Assembly (NCBI GenBank): GCA_030278955.1
Contig: JAOANR010000010.1
Span: 18,072,444-18,136,443 of the forward strand
Origin: Hygrophila difformis
Taxonomy: Eukaryota > Streptophyta > Magnoliopsida > Lamiales > Acanthaceae
Length of the DNA stretch: 64,000 nucleotides
Direction: 5' to 3'
Part shown: positions 45,966 to 56,337 of the stretch, piece after piece
Layout: every line of letters starts with the position of its first letter
How positions within the stretch are numbered: the first letter of the stretch is position 1
The notes under the pieces: model-generated
What the model was told of the DNA's origin: nothing
Databases searched by the model: none
The model's input: only the letters and a program-made list of their open reading frames with translations
Translations under genes and position numbers: made by a program

Positions 45966-46639
45966 TTAGTAATTTAATGTCACTAAATGCTTATTATTTT
46001 TATTTTTTTATATAGAAGATAAATAAATTTTAAGCAAATATCAGAATATTTATGTAAAAATATGATTAAATAATTTAACAATTTTCAATTGATTTAAAAT
46101 TAAATTCCACATATTTATCATTTTTTAGAATACAAATATCTAAATTTATAAAATAAAAGAAGTATATAATGTAAGGGTATAAATGACAAATTAATATAAA
46201 AATATGAGAAATTGAGGTGGTAATCTAAGAATACCTACCTCTTGGGTGGGAATCACATTCCCACTCAAAACCCTCAACATTCCCACCTCGGTGGGAATGT
46301 AATATTCCTACGTCAAAGATGCCGGCGAACCAAACGCGGGCATATAACATTCCCTACCAAAATTCCCACTGGGAATCTTGGATGCCCCCAAACCAAACAC
46401 CCCTGAGGATTTTCTTGAAACATGATGGGTGAGTATAGGGTTCGCGTGATTATATATATGAATATAAAGATAAGATATACGATATATTAATTGCTGTAAT
46501 AAGGAAAAAATTGAAAATATTACACTTTTTAAATTTAAAATATAAATATAATTTTTTGTGAATAAAATATAAATATAGTTGTTCTAATGGTAATATAATA
46601 AAAGTAAAACATATATATATATATATTCACTTAGGAGTA

Positions 46640-46761
46640 CCATTATATACTTATGTAGAGTACTGTTTTCTAGCTAGTTATCTACAATATTGTTATGAAA
46701 GTGTTTAAAGTATTGTTTGCACTTATTTAGAGTACTATTATGTGCTTATGTAGAGTAGTAC
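46640..46761. repeat. Irregular minisatellite, left part
   Basis: AGTACTGTT...GTTATGAAAGTGTTTAAAGTA-type units continue beyond the hAT-like element at 48948-49380. Confidence 0.75.
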
Positions 46762-48947
46762 TAGGGGTGGGCACGGTTCGGATACTCGAGTTTTTGAGGT
46801 ATTTGCTAACCGAACCGAACCGAGCAAATATTCGAAGTTGCGAACCGAAACTGAACCGAAAACTTCGGTTAACCGAAAATTCGGTTAACCGAGAAAAATT
46901 CAACTATTTGTGGATTACTCGAACCGAACCGAACCGAGCCATCATATGACAAATGTACACTCCAAATAACCGAAATATCGGTTAACCGAAAAAAGAAACT
47001 ACTATTTGCAAATAATACAAACCGAACCGAACCGAATCGTTAAAGTTCAGAAACAAATTTAGAGAATAAGTATCCAAATGACATGTCATCAGCCACAATC
47101 TTCCAAATCATACATGTTATCAATTTAAATATTCAAAACACCTTTAGACATCAGTAATCTCCCCTTCTTCCTCATATTTCATCTGCTTCCTAAAATGTAG
47201 ATCAATACAAATTCAGTTCTGAAAAAACAAGGAATCATAAGACAAACAAATACAAACATTATTCAAACAATGAAATTTACTGACATTAAAATCACTGGTA
47301 ATGCATACTCTTATCTTATCTTTTACAATCATCAATCATCATTACTGAAATCAGAATCACTCTAATTCAATTCTGAAAAAACAAGGAATCATAAGACAAA
47401 CATTATACAAACAGTATATGACTATTATACTAATGTATACTCTTATCTTATCTCTTACATGCATGTTTATGGCTGTCAAATTTCTTGCAAGAATACCACA
47501 AATCATCATTATGTCTTTTTATACAAAATTAGTACAGAAATCAGAAAACTAAAAGGGTTTTCAATGTCTTCAGACTTCACGATATTCTGCCAAAGCTAGG
47601 AAAAGCGATTGACTAGCTATGACTGTTATCTTTTCCCATAGATAACAAAAACAAACAATCACTACTTATTAGAGCATTGCAGTGCAGATGAAGCAAGATT
47701 CCAATTCAACATATCACAGTCATCAAAGTTGTTTTAGCATATTACAATATGGGGTGGGGATAAGCAAATAAAAAGGCAAGTGTATTTGAAAGATATACTA
47801 AAGATATCAAAGAATTAAGCATTTACCTCAACTCAAATCATCTTCGTGGTTGGGATGATTTTACTTCCACGGCATCACCACTAGTTTTTGAACCCATTGA
47901 CTCTATTAATCTATATTCAAATAAGAGAACACAATATTAATGGTTCTGTTCAAGAACTAACAGAAGCATAAAAATTTGCTACCAAAATTGATATGTTAGA
48001 AAAAGACCACTGGAAGTGTCTCGTTGCTGTTCTTCCAAGTTGTAATAATTTTAATTCCTTGTACTGCTTTGTTCTTCTTTTAAAGATCTGATTTTTAATT
48101 TTACTTTTCCTTTTTTGGAGTTTAAACAGTTTCTAAAATGACCAAATTGTAGTTACTCTCATCCATTTTGAAACGAACGAGGATCCCACCAAGATCAGTT
48201 TTTCAATCTAGAAGGCCATTTTTTCTTTGGGAACACGGGGCAGGAAGCCTAAAGCAACAATGCACCATTCTAGCAGTCAGCACCACTTACAATGCAACGA
48301 CTTACTACATTGTTAAAAATTTAAAAACAGCTTCTAGGATTGCACCAACGTTAATAGTTAATGAGATCTGACATACTGATGGAGAAAAACTTAAGAAAAA
48401 CTCTTACACAGTGTGCTGGAAGGGATTGCTTCGTGAAGGAAGGAGACGAGCGGCGGGGATGTGCAGCAGCGAGCCAGTGATTGCAAGGGAGAACGCTGAG
48501 CGATCTTGCGAAGAAAGGGAAGGACGGAAGGGCTAAGCGGCGGCGGCGGCGCTGTGCCGCTATCAAGGCCGGAAGGCCGAAGAGGATGACCAGATGAGAG
48601 CAAACTAACGCAGTGCGGCGCTGTGGGGAAGACTGGAAGGCTGAAGAGGTATTAGGGTTAGAAGATTTTAAATTTTGTTATATTTTTGGAAGGCTGAAGA
48701 GGTATTAGGGAGTATTATATATATATATATTTAAAAAATAAAATTCATTTATAATAATATAATATACGGTGCGGTTCGGTTAACCGGGGTAAAATTTTGC
48801 AAAAACCTAAACCGAACCGAACCGAACAAATACCTGTGTTGAGGTATTTGTAACCGAACCGAATGCCCCGGTTAACCGAAAATTCGATTCGGATTCGATT
48901 CGGATCAGCGGTTCAACGGTTCGGTTCGGATTTTTTGCCCACCCCTA
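46762..48947. mobile_element. hAT-like non-autonomous DNA transposon
   Basis: The ends are inverted: TAGGGGTGGGC on the left and GCCCACCCCTA on the right. Subterminal CCGAACCGAACC repeats occur on both sides (46810-47035 and 48770-48925). The flanking 8-mers AGTAGTAC and TAGAGTAC agree at five of eight bases, an imperfect duplication of the hAT size within repetitive DNA. No transposase frame is found. The interior has only small frames without domains (48168-48371 plus; 48351-48603 minus). Confidence 0.75.
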
Positions 48948-49380
48948 TAGAGTACTGTTATGAAAGTGGTAAAAGTATTGTTATGCATTTATTAAGAGTA
49001 CCATTATGTGCATAGTAGAGTACTGTTTTCTAGTAATTTATAGTATTGTTATGAAAGTATTTAAAATACTGTTTGCACTTAGTAAGAGTATTATGTGCTT
49101 ATGTAGAGTATTGTTATAAAAGTGATAAAAGTATTGTTATGCACTTACTAAGAGTACCATTATGTGTTTAGCAGAGTACTGTTTTCTTGTTATTTACAGT
49201 ACTGTTACGAAAGTGTTTAAAGTACTGTTTGCACTTATTAAGAGTACTATTATATGCTTATGTAGCGTACTGTTATGAAAGTGTTTAAAGTACTATTATG
49301 CACTTATTAAAAGTACCATTATGTACTTAGTATCGTACTATCATTTAGTTATTTAGAGTAATGTTATAAAAGTCGGAGAT
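48948..49380. repeat. Irregular minisatellite, right part
   Basis: GTTATGAAAGTG-type cores recur at about 48958, 49041, 49115, 49204, 49270 and 49371, spaced 66-101 bp, alternating with TTAAGAGTACYATTATGTGC. Confidence 0.75.
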
Positions 49381-50593
49381 TGGAGAAATTCTTTTTTTTT
49401 TTTTGGTGCCATGAAATTTTATTAGGATTTTATATAGTTCAAGATTACCTATTATAGAATTATAAATAAAAATATTTATCTTAAAATTTTAAAATAATAA
49501 ATATCTGGAGATGAAAAAAATAATGAGGCTAATAAATAAATAAATTAAGTAATTCAATACTATTAGTTTAAAAAGAAAATTCTATAATTTTAAAATAAAT
49601 ACATATCGGAGTGAAATAAGAGTTTGAAAAGAGAACAAAAATAATTAAAAAATTAAGATGAGATAAAAAAAATATTGTTATCTAAAATTTAAAATTTTAA
49701 CAATCTAATATACAAATATAGTTGATACAAGTTTAAAAGAAAAGAAAAAATAAGTAAAAAGATTTAAGGAAAACATTAAAAATATTACACAAGACTTAAA
49801 ACTTTAAAAAGTTACATTATAAATATAATTTTTTCTTTTGGTAAATAAGATATAAAGATTAATTGATCTAATGGTAAACAAACAAATTAAAACGAAAAAA
49901 TAGTAAAATTCATATAAATATACTAAAATTAGAATTTTTACCTAGTGGTAATAAATTATAAATTGGTACTAAAAAGTAAAAATTTTTAACTTGGTACTAA
50001 TTAACATACTAAAACTTCCAAAATAATACCAATAAATAATTTCCCCTAAAATGAATATCAAGGTTTTTTAATCTCATCCGGAACAAAAGATTATTCTAAT
50101 AGCCGAGTGAAGCTCACCTTTTCTTTTTTATTCTTCCTAGTTCCTGCAAAGAAGAAGTCTTAAATCATTCTATTTTTCTAACCACTTCTTGACTTATGAT
50201 ATAAGAGAGTCTCCACCCCTGTTCAACAGAGGTCTGGAATCGCACTGAAGACCTCTCACTCATCATACTATGAGTAGCCATTATACATATTCTAAATTCT
50301 AAATAAATAAATATTGGAAGGAAAAAAAAAAGAAAAAAAAACACATCATAATTAAACATGATGCCCATACGTGCTACACATAAAGAGCTATTTAAATTCA
50401 TAAATAAAGTACAGACGTTAAATTGATGCCAACGCATAAATTACTTAAAATATAGTATTAGATTCCTAACTTCACCATAAACTACTTAAAAATTAGGGGA
50501 TGAAATCTGAAACCCACCCCTAAATACTGAAGTTTTAAATCCAGTCTTATATTGAACCTCCAAAGTCAACCTAAACAAAAAAGACCAGGAAAA
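49381..50593. other. AT-rich intergenic stretch
   Basis: Nothing recognised. The frame at 50165-50437 (minus) is Phe-rich and has no domain. Confidence 0.6.
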
Positions 50594-51047
50594 TCTATAT
50601 AATAAATCCTGAATATTTTTTGGCATGTTCAAACTGTAATGCCCTTATTAAATATACTTCATCATTTTTTAATTTTAAGGGTTAAATAGTAATTATGCTC
50701 TTGGTTTCCACGTAGACGCTGATTAATCATTCAGAAAAGTATAGTCATTTGCACGTCACCGCTGAATCATCATCCTTGCCACATCATCAACCTTTTAAAT
50801 ATTTTATTTAGATAATAAATCTATTTATTAGTATATAAAAATCTTTAGAAATCTTTTCGTATATTTTAAAAAGATATATATTGGAAACAAATTATAATAT
50901 ATTTGATGTTTATGACAAATTTAGTAAAACCAATATATTATAAATCCTTTAATTGAATATTTATATTTTCAAATATTTATATTGATTATATGTAAATATG
51001 AGCCTAAAATATTATCCTCAATCAATAGAATAAATAAAAAAAATTAC
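50594..51047 (+). mobile_element. Helitron 5' portion, second copy of the family
   Basis: Starts TCTATATAATAAATCC after an A and tracks 43856 onwards for about 430 bp (GGTTTCCACGTAGACGCTG, GCTGAATCATC), then meets another Helitron start. Its 3' end is not identified. Confidence 0.7.
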
Positions 51048-51150
51048 TCTATATAATAAATTCTAAAAATTTTTTGGTATATGCAGACTGTGTTGTCCCT
51101 TTTCAAAATAACTCAATCTTTCTAATTTTAAGGGTTGATTAAGAGCACCA
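51048..51150 (+). mobile_element. Helitron 5' portion, third copy, cut by the chromovirus
   Basis: TCTATATAATAAATTC... through TAATTTTAAGGG, about 100 bp, ending at CACCA, the target site of the chromovirus. The rest should resume after 62263, but no Helitron 3' hairpin was found there. Confidence 0.6.
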
Positions 51151-53759
51151 TGTAATACCCGAGAAATCAACATCGAGTATTAAATCCGAAAAATTAATTA
51201 ATTGAATTAATTAATTGGATTTAACTATCGCAACCGAAATAATTCCGGGAGAGCGGAATTAAATATTTTCGCACGATAGCAACTCGAAGAGAGTTATCGG
51301 AGTATCCAACAAGCGGATAATCCAAATATGATTTTTAAAAGATCAAAAATCATATTATATAAAATAAAAAAAAAAAAGGGAGAAGAAATTCGCTACCTGG
51401 GGTGGCGCGGTGGCCGCGCGGTGGCGCGCCACCAGCGCGCCACCACCCCAGTGGCAGCAGTTCGAACGCTGCCTACGCGTTTTGGCTTGGTTTTTGCATT
51501 AAGTTCGATTTTGATGCTTTGAATCTACTCCTAACCCTTTTCCAGATGTTGGTGGATGTATTGAGACACTAATGGACGAATCTAGAAGCTTCTAGAACCC
51601 CTTTATGGCTGTGAGTTTGGAGGATGCATGCATTAGGATGATTCTTGAACCAAGGAGTGTTAGGTGATTTGGATGAGTTTTGGGGGAGTGTTTTCCAAGG
51701 GAGACTGTCATTACTTCGTCCTTCACAGTCCCTAGGGCCTTTAAGCCACCATTGGGAACCTTAGCATCCCATTCTTTACCCTCAATCAGACCCGAAAATC
51801 CCACCCTCACTTCACTTCGAAAATTCAGATTCAAGAGAGAGTTGGTGAGAGTTTTGAGAGTGTTCTTCCTTGTTCCAGAGGTGTTGAGCGAGTTCAAGCA
51901 TTCCAATCCCTTCTCCTACATTTAGGTAAGGTTGCTAAACCAATTCCTTGTTCTTTACTTCGGATTCTAGGCCCTAACATCAAGCTTTTATCCAAACACC
52001 TCAAAATAGGATTCGTTCGGTAGATCTTGGAGGTTTGAGTCTGTTCCAGTCGAGTTTGAGGGTTCAACCAAAGAGGATTTCGACACTACACTCTTGAAAA
52101 GTAAGTTAATGATGTGCATACCAATTTTTAGAGTGTTTGGTTGAGTATTCTTCGAGATATAGTTCGATTTGCCTCTTGTGCCAAAACTGTCAATTAGGGT
52201 TTCTTCCGAGTAGTTTAATTGTTCAGCGTTTTTCTCAAGATCCATTCATTTTTGGAAGAACTTGTCTAAATGAAAAATGTTCCTAACACTTGAAAGATGA
52301 TGCCTGTAAATTTTCATAATTTTTGGACTTGATTTGGTCGACGAAAACGGATCTGGTATTTTCTGCTATACTTGGTGACAGATTTAAATTCCTAGCATGT
52401 TCAGTTTTGTAGTTCATATTTCTCCTAGCTATGGTCGTTTTTGATGGTCGACTTCTTTATGAAAATTGTTCATCTATGTGTCTAGTTTACTCCTGTTAAA
52501 TTTCAGAATTTTTGGAACAACCTTCGAATTGTTATGGATTTTTAAGTAAGCTGTGGTCGGATGAACAGTGGTCTTTGCACCCTTTTGAAAACAAGTTTCT
52601 GAAATGATTTTTTTTGAGTGACTTAGAGTCCGAATTTGCTAAGGCCTATTTCTGAGAAAAATGTTTATTTTGATGTCGCCTAGCACCTGTAAAATTTTCA
52701 GAATTTTTCACAAAGTTTTACTACATTTCCTAATACGATTTTGGAAACTGCCACAGTGTAGTCTTACCGGCGAAATTTGGTTTCGTACGTTTCGGTAGTT
52801 TTTGAGTCGATTGCTACTCTTTGATGAATCCTATGAATTCTGGAAATGTAGACATATATTGTAATGATTAAAATGTGATTTTTGAAACTTTGTGAGTTTT
52901 GATCGAGTTAGATGTTCAATTTGGAGGGTAAGTGCACTTGGCGTGGGCTCGTTGGGCCGCCCCCTCTTTTTGGTGGCCAAAACGGCGCCAAGAAAATATT
53001 ATTATGTTGCGTGATTGTATGAGTCTATACTCCTAGGTGTATCCGTAGGGGTTACCTAGGGCTCCGGAGTGTGTCTGTATAGGGTCCGCTGCTCTCACAT
53101 TGTGGATACCGTCGGCTTGTGGACATAAGTGCCCAAGCGGGTAATTGATCCCAAAACGGCTAAGGCCCTGGATCGTTGATACCGGCAGCTTGTGGACATA
53201 AGCGCCCAAGCGGGTAATGTTTGGATGTCCTCGATCAAAATGAACATTGGTGTGGTAAAGTGTAAAAAGAAATCCCCGTAAATTATTTTACTCGTTGTTA
53301 TATTAAATTCCTAACTTTTTATTACTCTTCTAAATCTTTAAATTTTGTTATGCTATACATTAACTTACTCAGTACCGTTTGTACTGATAAATTGTTATTT
53401 CCTATTTTTTTTCCGCAGAGTAAGTGTTGGCGCATTGGGATGGGACTTTCCAAGAATAAAGACTTGTCGCATTTTACTGTTATTTTAAATTTCTGCACTT
53501 TGGACTTTGATACTGGACTTTGGACTTTGGTTTTTGGCCCCATTTTTATTTGTTTTAGCTTCCGCACTGATTATTACTGTGATGCATGAGATACTCTGAT
53601 TTTAATTCGGGCATGATTGAATAGTTTTTAAATTGTTTTGAAAAATTGATACAACTTAGCCTTAGCATTTTTCTAGATGAGCTCGGCTTGGGTCGGGTCT
53701 TGTTTAGAAAAGTGTGGCGGTAATGCCCTGGCCTGGGAAATCAAATCCGGGGTGTTACA
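51151..53759 (+). repeat. 5' LTR of the chromovirus
   Basis: 2609 bp. It contains a GC-rich inverted repeat (51398-51450), diverged units of about 190 bp (52265-52735), a duplicated block built on GGACATAAGYGCCCAAGCGG (53105-53220), and the conserved hairpin TCAGTAC-CGTTT-GTACTGA (53369-53387) followed by TTTTTTTTCCGCAG. Confidence 0.94.
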
Positions 53760-53850
53760 AAGTGGTATCAGAGCCCGAAAATTTTCAAGCTATTATTTTT
53801 CGGCCCACTATAGAGGCCCAAATTATTTAATATTATTTTTAAGCAATTTA

Positions 53851-53956
53851 AGTATTATTTCCATGGAAAAAGGGAATTTTATTTTTGAAACCCATGGAAA
53901 AGTATATCTTGCAAATTCGACAAGTCTTAAAAACTTAGTACTATTTTTGGGGGGTA
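53851..53956 (+). other. Conserved leader segment after the primer-binding site
   Basis: CCATGG and CCCATGG palindromes separated by an AT-rich run, ending in TTTTTGGGGGG. The gag-only element has a related segment at 21357-21445 (minus). The position suits an RNA packaging or dimerisation signal, which is inferred only. Confidence 0.55.
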
Positions 53957-54022
53957 GCATGTGCATTAACAAATTATTTTCATGTGTGGCATATCGCTTA
54001 ATGTAAAAATTTGCATGATTAG

Positions 54023-54484
54023 ATGGCCGACCCGAGGTTACAAGATTCCATCATGCGTTTATTGTGCTCCATGTCGGATATCACGCACGAACTTCGCCAT
54101 ATCTCTAGGGATGCCGCAAACGATAGAAATAGGATTGTGGCTATAGAAGAGAGGATGGAGGCTATGACCATTAGGAGTACCCAGATGGCTGCTCGCCATG
54201 ATGCTCTTGCGGCCGAGTTCGAGGATTGCCGACACCACGTGCATATGCTACAGGGACGCATCTTTGCGTTGGAGGAGGTCATTGTTGGGCTGCAAAACCA
54301 GCTTAACCCCGAGCCAGAGATGGAAGAGGGGGAAGAGTTTGATCCCGATGAGTTCATCAACGTTGAGGAGGAAGAGGAGGACCCTGAGGAGGTTGTGGAG
54401 AACCCTCCACTGCCTCTTGATACCGACGAGGAGATCGAGGCCGATCGCCGGATGCTTGGCTATTCTCCCGACTATCTGATCTAG
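54023..54484 (+). CDS. Small acidic coiled-coil ORF upstream of gag
   Basis: 153 codons from MADPRLQDSIMRLL to a TAG. Residues about 10-95 are rich in heptad-like Leu/Ile/Met and charged residues (IVAIEERMEAM, DALAAEFEDCRHHVHMLQGRI, LEEVIVGLQNQL), which predicts a coiled coil. Residues about 98-145 are strongly acidic (EEEEEDPEEVVE). It resembles none of the standard Gypsy domains. It lies 330 bp before the gag start in the genomic RNA, in a different frame from gag (gag phase 1, this phase 2). The frame is clean, while gag-pol has stops. It might be an accessory or chaperone-like protein. Absent from the gag-only relative. Confidence 0.65.
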   Translation: MADPRLQDSIMRLLCSMSDITHELRHISRDAANDRNRIVAIEERMEAMTIRSTQMAARHDALAAEFEDCRHHVHMLQGRIFALEEVIVGLQNQLNPEPEMEEGEEFDPDEFINVEEEEEDPEEVVENPPLPLDTDEEIEADRRMLGYSPDYLI

Positions 54485-54813
54485 ACCTTATCATGCGTTC
54501 TATCTTGTTGGACTTTTACCGCTTTTCGCTACTAGTTTCCTATCATTTCCGTACCTATTATTATCGCATATTGATTATCTTGATGGTACCACATTTTCTG
54601 TAGTGGTGACCTAGTAGTATTTGATGTAGTAGCCTTGTTATTAAATCGATATCATCTAGTGGAATTTCGTATTTAGTTTTCTCTTTCCTTTCTTGCCCAT
54701 TTCAGTGGTCTTTAACACTTAGAACCTATGAGACTGAGTCCTAACCATAGTCTAACTTGACTATTAACTTTCATCTAACTGCGAATCTAACCTCTGCGTG
54801 CTTGATCATCAGA

Positions 54814-55947
54814 ATGCCGCCCAGAGGGAGACCTAGAGCTGAGATCCCAGTGCATGATAACGTTAATGCTCCAGCGGATGCGAACCCGCCGAATCCGGGA
54901 GTTCAAGCTAACCCCGTTCCCAACGCACTTGATGAGAGGTTGAGGACAGTTGAGCAAGTCCTCGTTGCTCTAGGAAATGCTGAAGTCAACCGAGCTCAAG
55001 CAGCAGTACCACCCCCAGCAGCTCGGATAAATTATCTGGCGATGGTGAACCCTTACCAGCCGCCTCATTACGAGGGACAGGAGGATCCCGCGAAGTTGGA
55101 GGATTGGCTAAGGACTTTTGACAAACTGCTTACTGCCATCAGGTGTCCCGCGAATGAAAAGGTTGGTGTGGCTGTGTACTACCTGAGAGGAGAGGCTGAC
55201 GAATGGTGGCAAAACCACCAAGAAGGACTTGCTGATGGTGAACATGCCTACTTCTGGGAAGAGTTTAAGGAGATGGTGAGGGAAAGGTTCTATCCCCTCA
55301 GCATAAAGACTGCTAAATATGAGGAATTCATAAATCTCCGACAAGGCACCCAGACAGTTCAAGAATACTATGCGAAGTTTAAAGAGCTCGTCCGATTCGC
55401 TCCAAGGCTGGTACCAACCGATGCTGATAAAGCTCAGAAATTCGAGATGGGGCTGAATCTCAACATCAGAGAGATCTTGGTTGGCGGACAGCACACTACT
55501 CTGCAAGCTGTTTACGATCGTGCAGTGGCAATTGCACGAGTACAGCAGCTGAAGCGCAAGGATCATGGAGAGGCGAGCAAGGGCCTAAACACTTTCGATA
55601 AGAGGAACCGGAACAACAACTCTGGAAATCACTTCAGAAGGGGGAATGACCAAGGAAGGAATGATGGTCAAAGGAAGCCGGACAACAGAGAACTCAACCG
55701 AGGAGGCCAAGGAGGTTGGAGGCCGGATAACCAGGGCGCCTTCATACCCAGATGCCGGGAATGCAACATTCCGCACTTGGTGCGTGAATGCCCAAGACCG
55801 GGGCATTGTTACCGGTGTGGCCGAGAAGGTCACATGAAGAAGGAATGCCGGACGAGGGAGGACCGCATTGACAAGAGATTGGACCTGATAAACCGTCCTC
55901 AGGGCAACAGGCCAGCCGGGCCAAACCAGCAGGACAACCAAGGGTAG
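54814..55947 (+). CDS. Gag protein of the chromovirus
   Basis: The start is taken at MPPRGRPRAE; 19 extra codons upstream (from 54757) have no gag character. Gag domain: PPHYEGQEDPAKLEDWLRTF, GEADEWWQ, VRERFYPLSIKTAKYEEF and VQEYYAKFKELVRF. A basic Asn/Gly/Arg stretch follows, then knuckles CRECNIPHLVREC and CYRCGREGHMKKEC. The TAG at 55945-55947 closes this part, but the same phase continues into protease. It could be a natural readthrough stop between gag and pol or a recent mutation. The protein would coat element RNA. Confidence 0.92.
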   Translation: MPPRGRPRAEIPVHDNVNAPADANPPNPGVQANPVPNALDERLRTVEQVLVALGNAEVNRAQAAVPPPAARINYLAMVNPYQPPHYEGQEDPAKLEDWLRTFDKLLTAIRCPANEKVGVAVYYLRGEADEWWQNHQEGLADGEHAYFWEEFKEMVRERFYPLSIKTAKYEEFINLRQGTQTVQEYYAKFKELVRFAPRLVPTDADKAQKFEMGLNLNIREILVGGQHTTLQAVYDRAVAIARVQQLKRKDHGEASKGLNTFDKRNRNNNSGNHFRRGNDQGRNDGQRKPDNRELNRGGQGGWRPDNQGAFIPRCRECNIPHLVRECPRPGHCYRCGREGHMKKECRTREDRIDKRLDLINRPQGNRPAGPNQQDNQG

Positions 55948-56337
55948 AGATTTCCGCAGGCACAGAGGCCACCTCAGAATCCAAACCAGCATGGGAATCA
56001 AGGAAGGCCAGTAGGACGCCTGAACGTGATAAACCAAGCTGACTTAGCTGCTCAAGGCGATGTGATCGAAGGTACGTTTACTGCTTTAAGCGTACCTGTC
56101 AAGGTCTTATTTGACTCAGGAGCGAGTTGCTCTTTGATTTCCACGAGAACTATATCTGCGTTAGCTCTACCAGCTCTGAATAACATTAACTTAGGAATCC
56201 AATTACCATCGGGTAAGGTAGTATCATGTTCCAAACGATATGACGGGATCCCGATAGTAATCAAGAACACTGAATTCTTTGCGAATCTCATAGAATTTGA
56301 CCTTAAGGATTTCGACATTATTTTGGGAATGGACTAG
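55948..56337 (+). CDS. Aspartic protease region of the chromovirus polyprotein
   Basis: Same phase as gag. A Gln/Asn/Pro-rich linker is followed by VKVLFDSGASCSLIS with the catalytic Asp at codon 56113-56115, and by FDLKDFDIILGMD at the end of the domain. The TAG at 56335-56337 stands where the family almost always has Trp. It cuts protease from reverse transcriptase. Confidence 0.88.
   Translation, partial: RFPQAQRPPQNPNQHGNQGRPVGRLNVINQADLAAQGDVIEGTFTALSVPVKVLFDSGASCSLISTRTISALALPALNNINLGIQLPSGKVVSCSKRYDGIPIVIKNTEFFANLIEFDLKDFDIILGMD

Larger units (their letters stand above)
43561..46403. mobile_element. TIR DNA element (PIF/Harbinger-like or unclassified), split by a Helitron
   Basis: The left end CGGTCCGTTTAGTTGC...CAGTGGGAATGTG and the inverted right end GGGGTGTTTGGTTTGG...CAGTGGGAATTTT form imperfect terminal repeats of about 45 bp. 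TGA flanks both ends (43558-43560, 46404-46406), a possible 3-bp target duplication. Without the Helitron it is about 730 bp and non-coding, that is, a MITE. Confidence 0.7.

Noticed and set aside
48351..48603. Ser/Pro-rich minus-strand frames inside the hAT-like element
   Set aside because: Too short and unlike any transposase; the region is GC-richer but shows no domain.
51592..52245. Open frames in the chromovirus LTR, repeated at 60080-60727
   Set aside because: Same reason: both LTRs carry them, frames change with small indels, no domain.
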